Assembly: GCA_002943765.1 (NCBI GenBank)
Contig: PQWQ01000006.1
Span: 372,001 to 436,000 of the forward strand
DNA from: Psoroptes ovis
Taxonomy: Eukaryota > Arthropoda > Arachnida > Sarcoptiformes > Psoroptidae
DNA: 64,000 nucleotides
Direction: 5' to 3'
Below the pieces are notes generated by a model. The model was not told where the DNA came from and searched no databases. It saw only the letters and a list, made by a program, of their open reading frames with translations. A program made the position numbers and the translations under genes. How positions within the stretch are numbered: the stretch's first letter is position 1; every line of letters begins with the position of its first letter. Of this stretch, positions 53,349 to 63,603 are shown piece by piece.

Positions 53349-53808
53349 AACAAAATATTGAATCAATTTGATCAATAAAATATTTCTCAATAAATTTATT
53401 TCAAATTATATCCTAAATATACTTTTAAAATATTTTCGAATAAAAAGTGTTCAATTTTATTATAATTAATTATTCGATTGAAATATATCGAACAATGGTC
53501 ATGAGCGTGCTGTTCAATAAATTGTTTTTTTAATAATAATCTAGTCGAATGACCGTAAAGTTGTTCAAAGAAAAGAATTCCAGATTTTTAATACTTTTAA
53601 TTAATCCAATTTTATTTGAAATGTGAAATTTTCATAACAATTTTAGAAGTAGAATCTTAGAGACCAGAAGGATTTTCAATGAAATTCTAAATTCATCAAT
53701 ATCTATATTGTATAAGTAAACGAATTTTATTTAAATTTTTTTATTCAAATTGGCAGTAATTGTTGGTAATCATCATCATTGATATCTTGATAAAAATAAA
53801 TTTGTTGT

Positions 53809-56800
53809 TCAAAATTCCAAATCGATTGGTATATCAGGTATTATTGATTGCAATTTCTTTGCCCCCGAAAGTAATTGTTCCAATATTTTTGAAAAACGAA
53901 CATCACGAAATGTTGTCGTATTGTTATTTGGTGATATATTCATTGGAGCGATAGGAATGTTTTTAGGTGGTTTTTTCATTTTTTTATTTGTTTCGTAAAT
54001 GCCTTCAAATGCACCGATATCCTCCTTCCTTATTTTTTTATTCAGTTTTACAATATTTTGATTTATATCCTTAACATACGGATCGTCCGGTATAACGATC
54101 AAATATGGAAAAGGGTTTATAGAACTAGTTCTTGTAATTTGTTCATTCATTAATTTTTTTGAAAATTCATCGAATTCGTATTGACTTTTTCGAAAATGTT
54201 GATAATTAAATTTGACATATTCATAAATGCGCCATAATTTATGATTGAAAAATGAATCTTCCATAATGGGCCGCACGTATGTTTCAAAGTATAAAAATTC
54301 ATCTTGTCCTGCATTCATTGTAATATTATTATTGATAACATTCAAAATTGACGATTTATCTATAGTATTATCAATTAAATATTGATCATGTATGTATGGA
54401 AGCTTGCTCTTATTTACAGATAAACGACTCATAAATAAAGCGAAAAAATCTTCTAAAACTTTCGCATCTCTTATAGTAAATTCTGAAGTTTTATAATTCA
54501 TTAATTTGTTATATAAATACGAACGATAAAATGAAATATATTTATTATCAGTGTCATAATTGTAGATTGAGTCAATCATCGCATCTTTGACATCAGGAGG
54601 TAATATAAATCTAGAAATGTTCTGATCATAAAGTTTTTGATGTTTCAACTTCCAATATAACGGTAAGACACATTCATCACGAAATATTAATGCTTCTATC
54701 AATTTATCATCATTTATCGACAATAATCGATTATATTCTTCTAGTTCTTTCAATATAGAATAATCATATTTTGATGAAACAGCATCTCCATGATCTTTGA
54801 TGATATTATCACGGAAAAATTTCAATTCTTTATCAGTCAATAATGGCTTTGTCTGTCTTGAAAGAATTCGATCAATTTCGACATCGTTGAAATGTTTTGT
54901 TTTATTTTTCCAAATTATTAAATTTTTACGAAGTTCATTGAATTCATTAATCGTTTTTGTATATCTTTTGGCAAGATTTTCTGAAAAAAATCCATTAAAA
55001 AATTTGAAATATTTAGTATTTTTTTCCAAATTTATCTTGAAACGAAGATATTGCATCAATAATTCATTTTTTTCGTTATTTTTTATTTTATCAACATAAG
55101 CAATATTCTTGAAATTGCTTTCAAAAGCATTCAAATATTGTTTGTTTTCCAATATTCTGTCTTTCAAATAAGTTTTTAATTTATGAATTTCGTAATATTC
55201 ATTTGAATAACCATTTTGATAAAATTCATCGATTGCTTTTGATTCAATTTCATTGAATCCATTGTATAAATCATTTTGTAATGAATTTGATAATTTTGAG
55301 TCAATTTCGATTCTCCTTCTTTCCAACTCAGGATCATCTGGTGGTACTAATAATTTCAATACACCTTTTGTTCTTATGATTGGTGTAAATTCCAGAAGAG
55401 ACTTATTTTGACCTAGTATTATTTCATAGCGCATTTGTTCATACTGAATGGATCTAGTTTTACTATCAAACATATAACTCTTCAGTTTTTTAATCTTTAT
55501 CTGATTTCTTAATTCCTCATCGACTATTCTGTCTAAATATTTGATTCTTTCGTCTGCTAATGCCCTTGACAAAAATAAACATTCGTATTCATCTTCATTT
55601 AAATCAGTGAAATTGATATCATGATCATCCGAAACTATTAAACCTGGCACACCTGTGTTTTTTAAATCAATATCTTCTGGTGTTGGTGTTTGTGATCGTG
55701 ATGGCAACGTGACTGGCTCTACCGGCATGGATGGTTTTTCTTCAGTTTCCGGTTTTGGCGTTGCTCTTGCTGGCGTTGCTGGTTGTACAATCTGAACTTC
55801 TTTTGGTCTTGATTGATTGGCTTGCGTGTCTGCAATCTTTGGATCTTCCGTCGCTATCACTGTTCCCTTAATCGATGATTTTTTTCGTTTGATCGATGGT
55901 AGTTTTGCTGCTTTATCCGGTGTTTTTTCTTCTATTCTTTCTGTAATAGTATCCTTAACCGATGGCTTTTCTTGTTGAATCTTCCTGGGTTTAGGTTCCG
56001 GCATTTTTTGGATTTTAGCTGGTTCGGCAGCTTTTATCGATGGCTTTTTTTGATGGTCTTTCGTAGGTTCGGATTCTGGTACCGATGGCTTTTCTTTTTG
56101 GATTTTAGCTGGTTCGGCAGCTTTTATCGATGGCTTTTCTTGATGAACTTTCGTTGGTTCGGATTCTGGTACCGATGGCTTTTCTTTTTGGATTTTAGCT
56201 GGTTCGGCAGCTTTTATCGATGGCTTTTCTTGATGAACTTTCGTTGGTTCGGATTCTGGTACCGATGGCTTTTCTTTTTGGATTTTAGCTGGTTCGGCAG
56301 CTTTTATCGATGGCTTTTTTTGATGGTCTTTCGTAGGTTCGGATTCTGGTACCGATGGCTTTTCTTTTTGGATTTTAGCTGGTTCGGCAGCTTTTATCGA
56401 TGGCTTTTCTTGTTGAATTTTTGTCGGTCTATTTTCCGGGACCGGCGGCTTTTCTTTTTGGATTTTAGCTGGTTCGGCAGCTTTTATCGATGGCTTTTCT
56501 TGATGGACTTTCGTTGGTTCGGATTCTGATACCGGTGGCCATTTTTTTGGGATTTTGCTTGGTTCGGCAGCTTTTATCGATGGCTTTTCTTGATGGACTT
56601 TCGTTGGTTCGGATTCTGATACCGGTGGCCATTTTTTTGGGATTTTGCTTGGTTCGGCAGCTTTTATCGATGGCTTTTCTTGATGGTCTTTCGTTGGTTC
56701 GGATTCTGATACCGGTGGCCATTTTTTTGGGATTTTGCTTGGTTCGGCAGCTTTTATCGAAGGCTTTTTTTGATGATCTTTCGTTGGTTCGGATTCTGAT

Positions 56801-59800
56801 ACCGGTGGCCATTTTTTTGGGATTTTGCTTGGTTCGGCAGCTTTTATCGATGGCTTTTCTTGATGGTCTTTCGTTGGTTCGGATTCTGGTACCGATGGCT
56901 TTTCTTTTTGGATTTTAGCTGGTTCGGCAGCTTTTATCGATGGCTTTTCTTGTTGAATTTTTGTCGGTCTATTTTCCGGGACCGGCGGCTTTTCTTTTTG
57001 GATTTTAGCTGGTTCGGCAGCTTTTATCGATGGCTTTTCTTGATGGTCTTTCGTTGGTTCGGATTCTGATACCGGTGGCCATTTTTTTGGGATTTTGCTT
57101 GGTTCGGCAGCTTTTATCGAAGGCTTTTTTTGATGATCTTTCGTTGGTTCGGATTCTGATACCGGTGGCCATTTTTTTGGGATTTTGCTTGGTTCGGCAG
57201 CTTTTATCGATGGCTTTTCTTGATGGTCTTTCGTTGGTTCGGATTCTGATACCGGTGGCCATTTTTTTGGGATTTTGCTTGGTTCGGCAGCTTTTATCGA
57301 AGGCTTTTTTTGATGGTCTTTCGTTGGTTCGGATTCTGATACCGGTGGCCATTTTTTTGGGATTTTGCTTGGTTCGGCAGCTTTTATCGATGGCTTTTCT
57401 TGATGGACTTTCGTTGGTTCGAATTCTGGTACCGATGGCTTATCTTGCTGAATTTTAGCTGGTTCGGCAGCTTTTATCGATGGCTTTTCTTGATGGACTT
57501 TCGTTGGTTCTGCCTCTTTTGTCGAGAGTTGCGTTCCTTCTACCGGCTTTAGTTTAGACTCCCAAAACCGAATTGATCTTTGTGTTTCATTTTTCGATTC
57601 TTCCTGTTGACGTACTACTATTGCTTTTGATGGCGTTGTTGGCTCATCAAATTCAGTTTTCATGGCGATATCTTTTTTTTCATCACCTGAAGTTATCGAT
57701 TTTTTTTCACTGTCCAGAGCGATCGCTTTTTTATCATTTGATCCGAATAATAATCTAGTAAACCAGCTTGATTCTTCTGCTTTTTTAGTAGTTTCTGCTT
57801 CAACATTAGTTATTTCGACAATTTCAGGTTTTTCATTATCTGCTTCTGCTTTTGGTACATTCACAACGATGATAGTTTCGGTTTTTTCCGGTTTTATTTT
57901 CGATGTTTCATCTTTAAATTCATGATAATGATGATGTTCTTCAACTATTATTTTTTGTTTTTCTTTATCTGATGATTTTATCGATGGTTGCTTCAGTAGT
58001 AAATTCTGTTCTTTTTGTCGTTTCAACTCCAATTGTTGCCGCTGTAATCGTTCCTCTAATTCTTGTTGTTGTTTCAGAAATAATTCTTTCTCTTTTTTTC
58101 GTTGAAGCTCTAATTCTTCTTGTTGCTTTTTTTGCAGTAATTTCTGTTGCTCTAATTCCTGTTCTTGTTTACGCAATAATTCCTGCTGCTTTTGTCGTTG
58201 TTGTTCAAATTCTAATTTTTGTTTTTCCAATAATTCTTGTTGCTGTTGTTTAATTTTTTGTTGTTCTAATTCCAGTTGTTGTTTTTTTAGCAATTGTTCG
58301 TACTGCTGTTGTTGTAATCGTTGTTGTTCTAATTCATATTGTTTTATTTGTTGCTGTTGTAATTCCTGTTGGTGCAACATTTTCTCTTGTTTCGCTGATA
58401 TTTCAGCCAATATGTCGTTTATTTGTTTCTCATTAATTTTATTTCCTTTCATTTTAAGTTTTTCTACTGTTTTTTCAATTAGTTGTCTTTCTTTTTGCAA
58501 TTCTTTCAATTCTTTTTCCTTTTCACTTTTGTTTATTTTTTCAATAATTTCTTCTCCCAATTTTTTTAAATTTAGATATTCTTCTTTATATTCTTCTTTG
58601 AATTCTTCTGAAAAATCTTTTTTCTTATTATGTTCCTCCATTATTTTTTCCATCTTTTCCAATTGTTTATTTGCTTCCATGTAACGTTTTTCAAAATCTT
58701 CAATATATTTTTGTAATTTTTTTTCTGTTTCGGATGATATTTCTGGTTTGGGTTCTTTGATTGATTCTTTTTTTATTTCTTTAGCTGGCACCGTTGCCGG
58801 TTGTTGTTTAATCATTTCAATATCGATTTTCTTTTCATCCTGTATCGTTTTTGTTTCTGGCAATTTCGCTACCGAGATTATTGATTCTTTTGATGATTTT
58901 GATTGTCGATCAAAATATTTTTCCATGTAATCAATTTCATTTCGTATTTTTTGCTTTCTTATTCGTAAATCTTTCAATTTTTCAAACCATCCATCTAATT
59001 CTTCAATTTTTTCAAATTTATCATTATTTTTCATACTTAATAATTCATTATTAATATCTACTTGTTCTTTGTTCAGTAATTTTATCACTTTTGTCAATAA
59101 TGGATCAACTAATTCTTTGTTATCATCATTCAATGTTAGATCTTTCCTCGGCTTCAATAGGCTAGTAACTTTGTTGTTATCATCATCAATATGAAATAAA
59201 CGTGATTGATTATCATTTTGTATATCATCATATTGTAAACGTGCTTCAGACTTTATTAATTTTTCAAGATTTTTATTCTTTTTTTTCATATTTCTAAAAT
59301 TGAATAATGCATTTTTACGATTTCTTATATTTTCCATCAATAATTTTTTGCGAGTTTCATAATATTTTTTAGAATCTTTATTATAATCATTCCAAAATTG
59401 TGGATCATTTTTCGATTTGTCTTTAATATTTGACCATAAATCTTTTTTGATTAAATTTTTTTCATTTTTTGTGATCATTTTTGATTGACCAGTGATTGCT
59501 TCGCTAACGGTAACTAATGATGCATCACTATTTTCATTGTTTGCTGTCATCAATTTTTTCGATTGATTTTTATACCATTCTCCATCTAAATATTCGATTT
59601 CATTGTCATAAATGGCATGAATTTTCTTAATTTTATATTGATTTTTGAATTTTTCATTCATATAATTATATTTAGCTCGTTTTTCAAAATTCATTGTGAA
59701 TTTTTTCCAAAACATTTTGCCACAAAACAAAAAACACGTTAAAATTGTGCCTAAAATTGCTATACCGATTCCACAATACATCCATATATCATTCGATGAT

Positions 59801-60315
59801 TCTGGTTCACAAGAATTATTCTTTAGATAATCATCACATGAACGTTGAAATAAACGTTTTGTTTCCGCTTCATTTTGTTTTGAATATTTTTGATTACATT
59901 TTTGTAATATTTTTGTTTCACATTCTAATGTTTCGTATACAAAACAGCAAAAAGGTATTGTTTCAGTGTACTGTAAATCAAATTGAAATTAATAATTAAG
60001 ATTGATTTATTTGTTTCATGATTAAATGATGATTTTACTTACAAATTTTTCCAATGTCAATTGCCATTTTGACATTGAATTCGTTTGACACGAACGATAA
60101 TTTTTTTTCATTTCATCATATTCTTTTTTAGATGATTGCTTGTTTGTACATTTTTTCGGTAAGCTATTTATGGTCTTATATGGTGGTATAATCTTATTAT
60201 GTTCACCATTACCATCAGAATCGCCATTATCAATTTGTTTTTGATATGTTGATACTATCGCTAGGGCATTGATTATGATTTGAATAATCAAAAATGAATT
60301 TAATTGAAAAATCAT
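53809..60315 (-). CDS. Uncharacterised giant single-pass membrane protein with coiled coil and 30-residue repeats (longer tandem paralogue)
   Basis: Two exons, 60315-60043 and 59970-53809, with a 72-bp GTAAGT...ACAG intron (phase 0); 2144 aa, starting at a true ATG. Order of parts: signal peptide (residues 1-22, hydrophobic FLIIQIIINALAIVS); ectodomain with eight cysteines (PKKC, RSC, then YTE-x4-CC-x7-C-x7-C-x19-C-x8-C); transmembrane helix (about 153-177, GIGIAILGTILTCFLF); cytoplasmic YNYMNEKF motif; Glu/Lys-rich helices; Gln/Glu/Leu coiled coil (about 620-750); HHHYHEF; Lys/Pro/Glu repeats (about 911-1426); and a folded-looking, non-repetitive C-terminal region of about 600 residues rich in Tyr/Asp/Lys, with three PPD/PDDP-type motifs (LLVPPDDP, ILPPDVKD, VIPDDP). 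The layout suggests a membrane anchor with a long cytoplasmic scaffold. Function and family are unknown to me. The shorter paralogue lies just downstream on the same strand. Confidence 0.82.
55965..57510 (-). repeat. In-frame 90-bp tandem repeat array, about 17 units
   Basis: The unit encodes 30 residues, of the form KPSIKAAEPAKIQKE followed by KPSVPESEPTKVHQE. The two 15-residue halves are themselves related (KPS-I/V...EP-x-K-I/V-x-Q/K), so the unit arose by doubling a 45-bp repeat. Two main variants exist: one with AKIQKEKPSVPESE and one with SKIPKKWPPVSESE. A six-unit block recurs: units 2-7 and 8-13 have the same order of variants, and the DNA at 56401-56460 is identical to 56941-57000, giving a 540-bp higher-order period. 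Near-identity implies recent expansion. Because 90 is a multiple of three, other frames through the array are open too and give spurious ORFs on both strands. Confidence 0.92.
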
Positions 60316-60838
60316 CGATTGAAATTATATCTTATTTTATATAATAAGAAAATTACAAAACCGATCGAAAATTACTATTGAAAATCATTCTGGTATTTGT
60401 ATTGGCCAATCGACCATTGTTTCTGAATTCTAAAATCATTTCCATGATTAAATTGATTTCAACTTCAACAATGCTGGAGAAAAAATTAGAACAAAAAATA
60501 TTTTCGGCATTTTCACTTTTCGAATCGAATAATTTTCTCTTTCATTTGTAGCCATTGATTGGATCAAAACATGGATTGGAAAAATCAGAGTGATAATAAT
60601 GATTATTAACAGAAAGTAGAGAGAAGAGAAACTTGTTTTTGTTTCGATCATTGAAATATCATTCAATGAATGAAAATGTAAACACAAAAAACGTCACTAA
60701 TAAGCAAAATATAAATTATTTCTGGTTATCATTTTTGCTTATCAAAATTTGTAAACAAAACATCAAATTTCAAGATCATTTCGGAAATAATAATGTAAAA
60801 AAATCATTAGCAGCATCATTAATATTTGAAAATTAATT
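60316..60838. promoter_or_regulatory. Shared promoter interval of the giant membrane protein gene and XYLB
   Basis: 523 bp separate the divergent start codons. No defensible core-promoter motif is visible. On the minus strand, 60651-60448 is a 67-codon frame from a real ATG beginning MIETKTSFSSLYF and continuing LLIIIIITLIFPIHVLIQS, which looks like a signal peptide. It could be a small secreted protein gene or an alternative first exon. I give that about 20 percent. Confidence 0.45.
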
Positions 60839-62533
60839 ATGGATGTGAATCATCAAAAATTATGGCTTGGCTTTGATTTGAGTACTCAACAGGTTTTTTA
60901 TTATCATTATTTCATTGTAATTGATTTCTGATCTATAAATTTGCTCGAATTTTAGCTTAAATCGATCGCCATCAATGATGAATTGAATATTGTATGTGAA
61001 GCAAGTGTACATTTCGATCAAGATTTGCCAGAATTTCGAACTAATGGTGGCGTTTATTTGATTGATCAAAAAAAACATGTAATAGTGGCACCAGTTTTGA
61101 TGTGGATCAAAGCTTTAGATTTAATATTTGATCGATTACGCATCAATGGTTTATTTGATTTTGAAAAAATCATCGGCATATCAGGCTGTGCACAGCAACA
61201 TGGTAGTGTTTATTGGAAATATGATTCTGAAGAAATTTTGATGAATTTAGACTCGAAAAAATTTTTACATGAACAATTGATTAACTGCTTCACCGTGCAA
61301 GAATCGCCAGTTTGGATGGATTCTAGTGCCACTGATGAATGTAAAGAATTAGAAGAAGCTATAGGAGATGCTATTCGTTTGGCACAATTAACAGGTTCAC
61401 GTGCTTATGAAAGATTTACTGGCAATCAAATAGCTAAAATCATCAAACACAAGTTTGATGCTTATAATCAAACGGAAAGAATATCACTTGTAAGCTCATT
61501 TTTAGCGTCAATTTTCATTGGTCAATATGCACCGATCGATTTAAGTGATGGTTCAGGAATGAATTTACTCGATATCACAAAAAAACAATGGTCAAATGAA
61601 TGTATTCAAGCTATTACGAGTATAAATGATAATTGCGTGAATGATGATTTAATATCGAAACTCGGCGAAAAAATCGTTCCTTCGACAACAATAATTGGAA
61701 CAATTAGTAAATATTTTGTGGAGAGATATGGTTTTAATCCTGACTGTTATATAACAGCATTCACTGGTGATAATCCTGCTTCATTGATTGGAATGGGTTT
61801 GAGCAACAAAAATGATGTTGCTGTATCATTAGGCACAAGTGACACAATATTTTTCACACTTTCAACGCCAAAACCATCAATAAATGGACATATATTGATT
61901 AACCCAATCGATTCAAATTATTATATGGGTATGATTGTATTTAAAAATGGTTCTCTTACACGAGAAAGAATACGTGATGAATGTGCGAATGGTGATTGGT
62001 ACAAATTCAATGAATTATTAGACTCAGTTCCACGCGGTAATTTCGGCAATATTGGTTTCTACTTTGATTATCAGGAAATTTATCCGCCCAAAATTGGCGA
62101 TTATCGTTATAATTGTTATGGCAATGAAATATCATCATTTTCGCCTGAAATCGAAATTCGTTCGTTGATCGAAGGACAATTTTTACGTTTGAAAATTCAT
62201 GCAGAAAATTTAGGCTTTGAATGTGATACGAATACAAGAATAATGGCAACAGGTGGTGCATCAATCAATACCACAATATTAAAAGTATTGGCAGATGTAT
62301 TTAATGCACCGGTATTTACTTATTCAATACCAAATTCTGGAGCATTCGGATCAGCATTATTGGCAAAATTTGTTCACGATAAAAAACATGCAAAAATTCA
62401 AACATTTGATGAAATGATTGAAAAACATTTACGAAAAAAATTCAATTTAGTTGCTAAACCGTCACTAGATTCGAAAGAAATATATGAAAAATTAGCAGAA
62501 AAATATCGTAAACTAGAAAACAATTTACTTTGA
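60839..62533 (+). CDS. XYLB: Xylulose kinase (FGGY carbohydrate kinase)
   Basis: Two exons, 60839-60892 and 60956-62533, with a 63-bp GT...TTTTAG intron in phase 0; 543 aa, close to the 536 aa of vertebrate XYLB. Exon 1 gives MDVNHQKLWLGFDLSTQQ, holding the FGGY phosphate-1-type motif GFDLSTQ. Further family blocks: SGCAQQHGS (about 92-100), VWMDSS (about 137), GSRAYERFTGNQIAKI (about 166), SDGSGMNLLD (about 216), TGDNPASL (about 288), SLGTSDT (about 309) and the C-terminal ATGGAS (about 450) of the ATP site. The family phosphorylates D-xylulose to xylulose 5-phosphate in the cytosol, feeding the glucuronate-xylulose route into the pentose phosphate pathway. The gene is complete with no missing motif. 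It is divergent from the giant membrane protein and convergent with dephospho-CoA kinase. Confidence 0.95.
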
Positions 62534-62645
62534 TTTGATAAACAAAAATATTTGATAATTTATTGCTGTTTTTATTATTATTGTTATTGTTTTGTTTTTT
62601 ATAAATTAAGTTAAATTAAATATATATTTTTGAAATGATATGTTT
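62534..62645. terminator. Tail-to-tail 3' ends of XYLB and dephospho-CoA kinase
   Basis: Only 112 bp separate the two stops. A plus-strand ATTAAA (62615-62620) can serve XYLB, and a minus-strand AATAAA (62564-62559) can serve the kinase. If both are used, each signal lies beyond the other's, so the two 3' UTRs overlap in antisense. Confidence 0.4.
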
Positions 62646-63347
62646 TTAAAAAAGTTTGGAATATGTAAATTGACCAAATTTTATCAAGGCAAATATAGAC
62701 AATGAATAGAATGCTATTAATAACGAGCGTAGGAGATAAAATGTCCATGGTTTTTTTAAATGATTAAATATTGCATCAATTTTTCTCTTAGTTTCATCAA
62801 TAGTACCATTATTATCGACAATAAAATTGGCCAATTTACATTTGACATCAAGAGACATTTGTGAATTGATACGTGATTTTGCTTCATCATCATTGTAACC
62901 ATTTCTTAATTTTATTCGCTTCAATTGTTCATTTTCATCACATCGAACTACAATGATATAATTCATCCATTTTTCATATACTTTAGCTTCGAACAATAAT
63001 GGTATGTCATAGATAATCAAAGAATGAAAAGTTAACCAATAATAAATCGTTTTTAACAAAATTTGCTTTTGTATTTCAGGATGTGTAATTCTATTCAATA
63101 TTTGTCTCTCATTTGGATTATTGAATATAATATTTGCTAAATATTGTCGATTTATTTGTCCATTAGTCGGATCGATAGCTTCATCACCAAAATGTTCGCG
63201 TATTTTATGCCAACATTTTTTATTTGGTTCGACTATTGATCTTGCAATCTGGTCTGAATCAATGACAGGAATATTTTTTTGTCGCAAATAATTGGAAACA
63301 GTAGATTTACCTGTTCCAATGTTGCCGGTTAATCCAATCAAAAACAT
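62646..63347 (-). CDS. DCAKD: Dephospho-CoA kinase, membrane-anchored (DCAKD type)
   Basis: A single exon of 233 aa from ATG 63347, which places the P-loop at the extreme N-terminus as in the family. The frame extends upstream only to non-ATG codons. Features: Walker A GLTGNIGTGKST (residues 5-16), DSDQIAR (the CoaE DxD/aspartate motif, about 31-37), THPEI, DIPLLFEA (about 115-122), VVRCDENEQLKRIKLRNG (lid/nucleotide region), and IVDNNGTIDET near the end. The last 25-30 residues hold a hydrophobic helix (LLRSLLIAFYSLSIFALIKF), as in animal DCAKD, whereas the bacterial and COASY-fused enzymes lack it. The reaction is ATP + 3'-dephospho-CoA to CoA, the last step of CoA synthesis, here probably at a membrane. 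Whether a separate COASY fusion exists elsewhere cannot be seen. Confidence 0.9.
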   Translation of the reverse strand: MFLIGLTGNIGTGKSTVSNYLRQKNIPVIDSDQIARSIVEPNKKCWHKIREHFGDEAIDPTNGQINRQYLANIIFNNPNERQILNRITHPEIQKQILLKTIYYWLTFHSLIIYDIPLLFEAKVYEKWMNYIIVVRCDENEQLKRIKLRNGYNDDEAKSRINSQMSLDVKCKLANFIVDNNGTIDETKRKIDAIFNHLKKPWTFYLLRSLLIAFYSLSIFALIKFGQFTYSKLF

Positions 63348-63434
63348 ATTATCTTGACAAAAAAAATGTAAACAAAAATTCAAATATCGATTCTATCGAA
63401 AATAATTTGATGAAGAAAAAGGCAAGTGAATTTC

Positions 63435-63590
63435 ATGAAAAAATTTGGTACTGGTGCCGTTCCTGGACGCAAATTGTTGTTAAAAAATCCGAGGGTGGCG
63501 CAAATAAAAATTTGTATTGTGAAAGGCACGGGGGTAGTAAAAGTTAATAAAAAATCCGATAGATGGAAAAACTGTATGATTTTTTTTTGA
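63435..63590 (+). CDS. Candidate small basic protein, 51 aa, divergent from dephospho-CoA kinase
   Basis: ATG to TGA, 51 codons, with an in-frame stop shortly upstream. The product is basic and of mixed, protein-like composition (KFGTGAVPGRKLLLKNPRVA, then KICIVKGTGVVKV). GC is clearly higher than in flanking DNA. It starts 87 bp from the kinase start on the other strand, so the two could share a promoter. I do not recognise it; it may be a real small protein, an exon of a longer gene continuing right, or a remnant. The opposite strand is also open for 73 codons, which weakens the case. Confidence 0.3.
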   Translation: MKKFGTGAVPGRKLLLKNPRVAQIKICIVKGTGVVKVNKKSDRWKNCMIFF

Positions 63591-63603
63591 AAATAACACA
63601 AAA

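Noticed and set aside
55972..57458. Several long plus-strand and alternate-frame ORFs (up to 185 aa, with Phe/Trp/Leu-rich repeats)
   Set aside because: They are antisense or shifted readings of the 90-bp in-frame repeat; a repeat length divisible by three keeps any stop-free frame open along the whole array. The minus-strand frame continues into a 2144-aa protein, so it is the real one.
58412..59054. Hydrophobic plus-strand ORFs opposite the coiled-coil region
   Set aside because: Antisense of Lys/Glu/Gln-rich coding sequence naturally reads as Phe/Ser/Leu-rich open frames.
60983..61078. XYLB start within the second exon
   Set aside because: That codon is TTG; the small first exon at 60839-60892 supplies a true ATG and the conserved GFDLSTQ motif.
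63348..63383. 12-residue N-terminal extension of dephospho-CoA kinase
   Set aside because: It would begin with TTG; ATG 63347 places the P-loop at residue 5, as usual in the family.
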